Shown: in pieces, positions 56,320-64,000 of the stretch | Layout: each line of letters begins with the position of its first letter | Position numbering within the stretch: the first letter of the stretch is position 1 | Source of the DNA: Triglochin maritima | Taxonomy: Eukaryota; Streptophyta; Magnoliopsida; Alismatales; Juncaginaceae | Reading direction: 5' to 3' | DNA: 64,000 bases | NCBI GenBank assembly: GCA_963682175.1 | Contig: OY821772.1 | Coordinates: forward strand, 43,608,925 to 43,672,924 | Translations under genes and position numbers: made by a program | Notes under the pieces: generated by a model | Told to the model about the DNA's origin: nothing | Database searches by the model: none | The model's input: only the letters and a program-made list of their open reading frames with translations

Positions 56320-59300
56320 ATTAAGTATAAATTGTTCATCCATAATTGGAATTACAATTTCACACTAGGCACAAAGTACACTTCCTTTAGTAAATCATTG
56401 ATCTTTATATTTAAATGTATGCAATAATTGTTTTGATTGTTTCACCGAACTCATGGTATTGACAATGTTTTGGTCCCCATCATAATGGTTCTACGTTTTG
56501 GAAAATAAGTATAATAAAAATAGAAGAGAATCGACCAAAATAGGAAAAATAATGAATTGTTTCAAGAAAAATGTTGTAATTTATCAGTTCCTTGAAATTT
56601 TCAAAATTAAGAATTGGGGGGTGTTCCTCGTGATATTGGTTGCACCTTTAGAAAAAATACATACATTGAAGTGAGTAGAGAATTCATCAAAATAGAGAAA
56701 CGATATGAAGAATAATGAATTATCGAAGGGAAAATGTTATATTTTAATAGTTTCTTTAAAAAAATTCAAAACCAAGAAAGAAGATGGGGAGGGATGATAT
56801 CTAGTTATACCTTTTGTTACTACTACTTTATAAATCTCAAAAATTTCAGGGAAGAGATTGCCCTCATCCCATGCCCCCCTAGTTTCATCCCTGGTTTCAT
56901 GAGAAATTAGGAGGGAGAGTACGCAACATGATTGAGGGGGTAAAAAGTCATCTTCTTTTGAAAAACACATTTCAGGAAAAAGAATGTAGATTTATAATCC
57001 ATTATTTGGGATTTCCAAACACCCTTTTAGCCTTTTAGGTTTGAAAGACCATATTATCAGAACAACACTTTTTTTGCTTTAAAATACATTATTTCAGGTA
57101 TCCAAACAAGACCTAAACCAGGTTTTTGTGGGCCGACAACTGATAGCGTGTGATCTTCAATTAGAATATTGTATGAGGTCAGCAGATAGCTACACCTGGA
57201 TCCGAAGTTTCATCCCTCCAATTAAAACTTCTCTTAAATCTGTAGTTAATATACAACTCGATTCATGTTGACCAACACTGTCCCGACTTACACACGAACT
57301 CATGTCTAACCAACCATAGGTGTAGTGTAAAGTTTAACGAGGGTTTTGGAGACAATTAACCCAAGAAATTTGTCGGGAATTAGCCAAACTCAGACATTAT
57401 ATCTCTTAGCTCATCATTACCTTCAATTATTTGACTTAATTTTAACTCTAATCTTTGTTAGATTAGTTAATGACAACAACACGTAAGTTTAGTTAATTAT
57501 TCTAACTTTACCTACTCCGACACTATAAGCAAGGAGGTAGCCTCCATTGTTGAGTGAGGTTGGAAATTGGAGAGGATGAGAAACTCCCAGTGTAGGTTAT
57601 CTTAAATCCTATTCCATGTTTAATTTCTTACAAACTCACCTCGAACAAAAAATTAGATATAAGACACTCTTCAACAACATATGCTTAATATGCAACAAGA
57701 AAAGAGAGATTTGAACTTGTGACTTGAGACGGAGTCAACACCGACATATCCATCTTCTAATCTTCATTCTTCTTTTCCTTTTATTTTCCTTAGCATGTTT
57801 GTGTGTTCATTTGGCTACGATTGAAGCGTTTTCGTGTTAGTTTCTCCTAAGTCATGTTATTTTATTTTTATTTTTATTTCAAGTGAATTGTTCTTTATTT
57901 AAGATCCACTGTCATGTTTCTTTCTCTAGCTTTAAATTCTTATGTTACACTTCACAAGCTTAAATTCTTTATGGTTGTATACCAACCATGGATTCATATG
58001 AGCGTTGCACTTAAAATTCACATCTCATTGCACTTTGATCAATGCATTTTTTGTCATTTGTAGTGTCCATACTTATTGTATCTAAACCCTAAATTTCATT
58101 CATAATCTTTATTTGCTCATGCTTGATTTAACACATATTTGCACAAATCAATGTCTTTTGCTAAGATTTAAACGTATATTTTGCATGTTGACTAGTATTG
58201 AACAAAGTGGATGGATCGGTTGTGTCGAGTTGCCACTATAACTCGGGATCACCAAGCTCCAAACATGATATATAGTCAAGCACCCCACTCTCGGATTTTT
58301 AAGCGATCAACATGTTTCTTTTTCTCTTTTTTGTGGTCTAATGCTTTGACTTGAGAAGTTTGTAAATAAGAAGCCGCGACTCATTTGTTCCGTGACATTT
58401 TTCAATTTCCATGAGATTTTTGTGTTATTCCTTTTTTCCTAGCCACAAATACCTGAGCGATCCTCTCCCTGAAGGGAAATAAGACTTTAGTAATAGAATC
58501 TTACGACTTGTCGTTCAAAAAAGAAAAAGAAAATCATTTTGAAATTTGATTGGTCTACAGACTCAACAAAACTCAAACATTTAGTCATTTAGGAGAGGTA
58601 GTGAATTTAATTTTTTTTTATAAAATGTTACACTTATCTTGTGTTTAGGATGATGTAATTGACACTTAAGAAGTTTTTGGAAGTTTGAAACTTCACTTTC
58701 ATGACTTCCTTCTCATTTTAAAATGAAAATCCAAGAAGTCAATCTAAACACATGTTTTCATGGAACTCAAGTTCTAGATTTCTTTAAAGTCTTTCAAGCT
58801 ACCAATTATTCAGAAGTCATTCTGAAAGTTGAGTTTTCCGATTCTTTGAAGTTTTTTGGGTATTACTCGTATCATTGTAAATACGAAACTATTTCGTCAA
58901 CAATCACTTCTTTAGAGAAGAATTTGAGATTAAGGATTTTGGTCCCTTAGAATTCCTAGCTCATACGTTTGAGATATTTTAATTGTCACATCTGTCTTTC
59001 GAAGTGTCGTGTGTCATTTCGATGAGATACAAAATTCACTTGCATCGTGGAGAGTTGTTTTTTTAAAACACAGAAAAAATGTTTATCCGTTTGACCTGCA
59101 AACCACATGAATCTAGTTTATTCGTTGAGTTAGCAGACAAATCGAAGTCTCCCATCCAATTAAATGCATCTAACTATAATAATCCTCTTTAACCTCCCAT
59201 ATCATTTACAACCCTTCAAACAGGATGAGGACGTATGTAAGAGCACTTGATAGTAGACTCGGGCTAACTTGGTATTGTTGCCTTGTTAGGCTGAAGCTCA

Positions 59301-59367
59301 ATGAATCATTTCAACGGACGGACGACTTTTTTGGACAACTCAGGCACACAGTCTGATTCCTTCCAAT
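56320..59367. other. Intergenic, nothing recognised
   Basis: About 3 kb of AT-rich DNA with only short frames (56737-56970, 58723-58950), none with a recognisable family. Confidence 0.45.
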
Positions 59368-59375
59368 GCACTAAT

Positions 59376-59962
59376 CAAGGGTGCACATGGGTTGGATTAG
59401 AACCGAAAGTTGTACAAACCGAACTGATTGGGTCAGGGTTGAAACAACTTTTGTTTTGAACTCGTATCGGTTTGGTTTTGAAAATTTTAGAACCGACCAA
59501 ATCGGTTTGATTTTGGTTCCGTGGGTTGGGTCGAACTAAACCAACCCGAAAATGGTAAAATATATATGTATAGTGATAATAATTTTATATTTGTATCACC
59601 TATTTTGTATTTACTCTCTTACTCTTAACCTAAACCGTAAAATTTCTATTATGTTTGTGTATTAAGATTTAATTTTTTTATTTAAACTTATGTAGTTGTG
59701 TTAGTAAGGTGATATCGTCGTATAGGTATTGAAATATATGAAATTTATTTGCCGATCAGTATGAGTCCTATTACAACTTAAATAAGTGTCTTGGGTTAAA
59801 CCGAAACTGAATCGACCCAAACAGAACTTTTCTGATTCGGGTTGGTTCGGTTGTAAGTTTTTCATGATTTGGTTCGATTCAAGATAAACTAAAAAACAAT
59901 CAAATCGGGTTGGTTTTGGTTCTGATCCAGAACCGAACCACCACAACCCATGCACAACCCTA
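59376..59962. mobile_element. Non-autonomous hAT-like element (587 bp)
   Basis: The left end CAAGGGTGCACATGGGTTGG is inverted at the right end as CAACCCATGCACAACCCTA. The inner regions also mirror each other (GAACCGAAA, GGTTTGGTTTTG / GGTTGGTTTTGGTTC, GAACCGAACC). GCACTAAT (59368-59375) and GCACCAAT (59963-59970) are an 8-bp duplication with one mismatch. No transposase. Confidence 0.75.
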
Positions 59963-59970
59963 GCACCAAT

Positions 59971-61162
59971 CTTCTTTGGAGATTTTTGTGTTTACACCTT
60001 TTATCTTGATCGCCATCACAACTCCAATTGGCACTCAGAAGGAGGTAATGATACATACTGTACATTTTACGAGTTTACACTTCTTGATTTGATTTCGAAC
60101 ATAATAGGCTCTTTGCATGTTAACATCTTTTCTCAAATGCTCACCGCCAAGGGTGAGGGATATTACAAAATCTAGGTACCTTCTAGAAGTGGTAAGGGAA
60201 ATGAAACAAAATATGTGTGACCGTAGGATATTCCTTGGTGAACTAATCCACTACCTCAACTAAAGTCAGTACAATAAAATATGTTGATGATAACAAAAAG
60301 TGTAATGATGTACGTATAACGAAAGTGTTCAATTGAAGTTCTATAAAGTGGATTCATCAAGTTCAACTAAGATATAAATGTTTCTACGACTACGTATATT
60401 GATGTTACTATTACATTTGGAAACAAATAAGTCTTGTCATATGGTGGTGCTCTTGTGAAACAATTATGTGCTTATCTCATAGATGCGTCACATACGTATA
60501 ATGCACGCAAAAATACATGTGATACGATGGCAAAACAATAAAAATGATATATGTGTATGACTATCATGTTATTGATATCCAAACATTATTAACAGAAATT
60601 GCATATTATCTTATTTTAACAATTCATTGTAATAAAATCTTTACGAATTATCATAACTAAGGCACAAAAATCCACAAGAAAACTCGTACAATCTCCACAA
60701 GTTATACCGCAACGGAAGGAATTTGATACAAATACATTACAAACATAGGATGCAAATGCAAAGAATCTCATTTTTAGAATCTTATCTAATTTTACTATAA
60801 TAAAAAATAAATAAAGAATCTTATATTATCTATATCTGCAACTCAAAATCCAAGAAGCAACAGATTCACCAAGAGTTAAGTTCACGACATTCGAATCCGA
60901 TCGGATCCAATCCGGCTCAGCATTAAAGCCGGCGGTTTGTCCCCATCCCTCCCATACTTGTTCCACTCCCACACGTCACGATTGATTGAGCTTCCCAAGA
61001 CGAATCCATCCAACGGTTACGATCTAATCTCCTTTCCAATCCTCAATCTTAGCCGTCCATATCCGAGTCGTCGTCGGCCCCACTTCCTCCGGCGTTGATG
61101 CTATACATACATACATACATACATACATATGGAGCCCTAGTTGGTCGGGATCGAAACGGAAT
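59971..61162. other. Intergenic and NPF promoter/5' UTR
   Basis: No gene was recognised. The last ~250 bp become more GC-balanced and include the probable 5' UTR with a (TACA)n microsatellite at 61103-61130. Confidence 0.5.
61103..61130. repeat. (TACA)n microsatellite in the NPF leader
   Basis: About seven TACA units, ~33 bp before the start codon. Confidence 0.9.
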
Positions 61163-63349
61163 ATGGGTTCGCAGCAGAGGGAGGAGGAGGAGAGGTTGTT
61201 GCTCGAAGATGGGCTTCCGGAGGTACCGCTTTTGTTCGATTTCGAGGTCGATTTTGGGGGGGGGGGGTTTTTTGGCCAGAAATTGTCGAATTTGTTGTAA
61301 TGTGAAGTTGAGGGATTTGAATGATAATTGACGAGTTTTTTTGGTTGAAAAGTAGTAATTTTGTGGTTAGTTTGTAACGGAAAGGTATTGGAATTGGGAG
61401 CCGAAGTTGGATCTCTGGATTGGGATGTTTCCGTAGAACATGTAATCGAATGATTTGAATTGAAGTTGCGAAATTGCTATGAACTCGACTGACGATTGTG
61501 TTGGAATTAGCTGTATATCTAACATAGTGCGATTGAATTATCTTATCATGGTTTGCTTCATCTGAGATTCTGAAGTAAAAGTTTGATAAATTACCTCCTT
61601 TAAAAATCCATCCACTTAGGTTGGGGGAGTATTAGGGCAGAAAACAGTTTAGATACGGAGGGGATATCACTTTTGATATAACGAATACGGATATTGTTAT
61701 TTTTCGGTTCTTATAATACGTAATCATATTTGAGGTTAAACGGATACGAACAACAATAAGATACATATATGTATTGGATTATGTTTTTAGTTTATAAATT
61801 TAAGAATACGGATATGAATACGAACCAAATATTATCTTATACACTCTCATCTCTATCATTACCATATTCGATATCAAAATTAAACGGAATCTATGTTTAG
61901 TGACTATCCAATAAATAGATTCAAATATGTCGGTCGGAGTGGATGATTAGGGCATTCCTCCCTATATCATAATTGCGTACGTGAGTTTAGATTTGATATG
62001 TTGAAGTGTAACGTCTTGTTTCCTAGTTGTTCATCTAAAACGAGTTGTTGCCCTGGAGGTAAGGATCCAAATTTGAAGTATCATTTTGTTTTCTTGCTTA
62101 TAAGAGATCTTATAACTTATGCTCTGGAGTTGGACAATATTTGTGGCTTAGCCAGAACTAAGTCAAAGCCGGTGATGCTGATTGGGAGTATGTTTGTTTA
62201 TGGTTGCCTGGTACTGTGATAGGGATTATGGTCCAGCATGTTTGTGAACTTAGTTTTAGAGCGCTTACTTAATGGTTGAATTCAGTTATTCATCTTCTTT
62301 ATTCTTTAGCCTAAGTTTTGGGATTTGAAGGGGTTGGTCGACTCAAAAAAAAATCATTTTTAAATTTCTGTTTGACCATTACTGCTCGAGACTAGAGTAA
62401 GGGCAGTTAAACTTATTTTAGAGAAAAATCTCAACACTTCCCCACATGTTTAACTAAAATAATCTTTGGTCTTTCATATGACAACTATGTGGTGACTTGG
62501 ACAAACAACTATGTTGTCATATGGCTGTAACAATTTCACTGATGTTGTCTCCAAACGATCACTCACTTTTAAAACTTAAATACTTTGGAGGTGGTGTTAA
62601 ATTTTTTTATGAGGGTATTTATTGTGTAATCTATGCACGGCTGCTGTGCCTATACCTATTTGCAGTATATTGTAACCTCATTGACCAATCACTAACACAA
62701 AAAGAAATTGTATTGATTTGCTGAAAGTGTATTCTAAATGTGTGTTTTTATTTTTATTTTTGTGATCTACAGAACGAAAACAGAGGGCTGTATACAGGTG
62801 ATGGCTCGGTAGACATTAATGGCAATCCTGTCTTGAAAGAAGGCACAGGGAACTGGAGGGCTTGCCCTTTTATATTAGGTACGATTTCTTGCTTAGTTCA
62901 ATTCATTACATTAAAAAACTCAAGCTTGGTATTGCTTGGTTCTGAATGTGAAAATTGTTCCACAGGGAACGAATGCTGTGAACGTTTAGCCTACTATGGC
63001 ATATCAACAAACCTTGTAACTTATCTTACCAAAAAGCTTCATGAAGGAAATGTTTCTGCTGCAAGAAATGTCACTACTTGGCAAGGCACTTGCTACGTAA
63101 CGCCTCTTATTGGAGCAGTACTAGCAGATGCATACTGGGGAAGATACTGGACAATTGCAATTTTCTCTATAATTTATTTTATTGTAAGTATCATCTTGCT
63201 GTCTCTCTGTTACACTGAATGGGTCCATGTACATGCGATATCTCTAGTTTGTTATCAAAATTTCCCACCATCACCTTAAAGATACATCTTGTGAAAACTC
63301 CATATGGTTGGTGACTTGGTTCCTCTTCAAAATATTGGAAAGTGGATCT

Positions 63350-63385
<36 letters not shown>

Positions 63386-64000
63386 ATTGTTTTCGCATTT
63401 GTATTGCTTTATTTATTTAACTGCGATGTATGCAAAATGCAGGGCATGAGCACGCTAACCATGTCAGCATTCGTTCCTGCCTTCAAGCCTCCTTCTTGTA
63501 TAGGTTCTGTCTGCCCAGAAGCATCATTTGCACAGTATGCCGTGTTCTTTTTTGGTCTCTATCTCATTGCATTGGGGACTGGTGGTATTAAACCATGTGT
63601 GTCATCTTTTGGAGCCGATCAGTTTGATGATACAGATTCAGTTGAGAGGGTGAAGAAGGGATCCTTCTTCAATTGGTTTTACTTTTCAATCAATATTGGT
63701 GCCCTTATATCTAGCAGTGTTTTGGTGTACGTACAAGATAACTATGGATGGGCCCTAGGTTTTGGCATCCCTACAATATTCATGGGACTAGCCATTGGTA
63801 GTTTCTTCTCTGGCACCCCTCTTTATAGATTTCAGAAACCGGGAGGTAGCCCCCTTACCAGAGTTTGCCAGGTTGTGGCGGCATCTGTTAATAAATGGGA
63901 CGTGCAGACGCCTATTGACAGCTCTCTGCTGTATGAAGTGCAAGACAAAAACTCAGCAATCCAAGGTAGTCGGAAGTTGGAACATACCGAACAGCTCAAG
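61163..64000 (+). CDS. NPF8.3: NPF8.3/PTR2-like proton-coupled peptide transporter, 5' part
   Basis: Membrane transporter of the NRT1/PTR (POT/MFS) family. Arabidopsis NPF8.3 moves di- and tripeptides with protons. Exons are 61163-61222 (starts [20 protein letters not shown]), 62773-62878, 62966-63183 and 63443 to the window edge; phases agree. About 314 of an expected ~585 residues are present, so the gene is cut by the window and not truncated biologically. Motifs are the ExxER-type [71 protein letters not shown] and [13 protein letters not shown]. The N-terminus (MGS, acidic, LLLEDGL) and blocks such as [15 protein letters not shown] are closest to NPF8.3 among members I know. Long intron 1 (1.55 kb) is typical of regulated genes, but no element was identified. 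Intron 3 contains a 33-G run. Confidence 0.92.
63352..63384. repeat. Poly(G) run of 33 in NPF intron 3
   Basis: Uninterrupted G33. Length may be unreliable in the assembly. Confidence 0.95.

Overview
The window looks like a stretch of plant nuclear chromosome, most likely from a eudicot. It is AT-rich, genes have GT-AG introns, and three ordinary host genes are separated by long transposon-rich stretches. The host genes are an R2R3-MYB transcription factor of the MYB52/54/56 type (minus strand, 2192-3161, three exons), a glutamate decarboxylase with a C-terminal calmodulin-binding tail (minus strand, 34880-38450, seven exons), and the 5' part of an NPF8.3/PTR2-like peptide/nitrate-family transporter that runs off the right edge (plus strand, from 61163). 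No rRNA, tRNA, CRISPR or bacterial-type operon was seen.

The region 4.5-34.3 kb is a nest of Mutator-like elements (MULEs). Two copies of one family (called A here) lie in inverted orientation at 4557-10011 (A1) and 24887-31361 (A2). Each has ~65-bp terminal inverted repeats and a perfect 8-bp target duplication. A2 looks intact. It carries a transposase fused to an OTU cysteine-protease domain (879 codons) and, convergently, a plant-mobile-domain (PMD) gene (650 codons). A1 is a damaged sibling: a 949-bp deletion breaks the transposase and a 1-nt insertion breaks the PMD gene. Between them lies a second family (B, about 16076-23384). It carries a FAR1-type transposase and a Ulp1/C48-protease-like gene with a very long E/K/R repeat. 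Relics of both families lie at about 14.05-14.4 kb (A-like) and 32.57-34.27 kb (B-like).

The region 40.5-60 kb holds a non-autonomous CACTA element (40561-42844), a damaged Ty1-copia retrotransposon with 234-bp LTRs (44521-49114), two ~2.05-kb solo LTRs of one family with different target duplications (49293-51338 and 54246-56314), a Ty3-gypsy fragment near 53.1 kb and two hAT-type short elements. TRIM-type miniature retrotransposons occur as a tandem three-LTR array at 13026-13578 and as one complete copy inside a GAD intron (36380-36730).

The most unusual theme is that several unrelated transposon families here carry arrays of short, CpG-containing, self-complementary sites at regular spacing. 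Family A has a GGCGTCT/AGACGCC hairpin every 33 bp in intron 1 of both genes. Family B has TCCGGA-type sites about every 22 bp at four separate places. The LTR family has GGTCGACC about every 20-22 bp, and the CACTA element has GACGTC. These may be binding platforms for element-encoded proteins; that is inference. Exon structures were deduced by eye from frames and splice signals, and no alignment or search was run.
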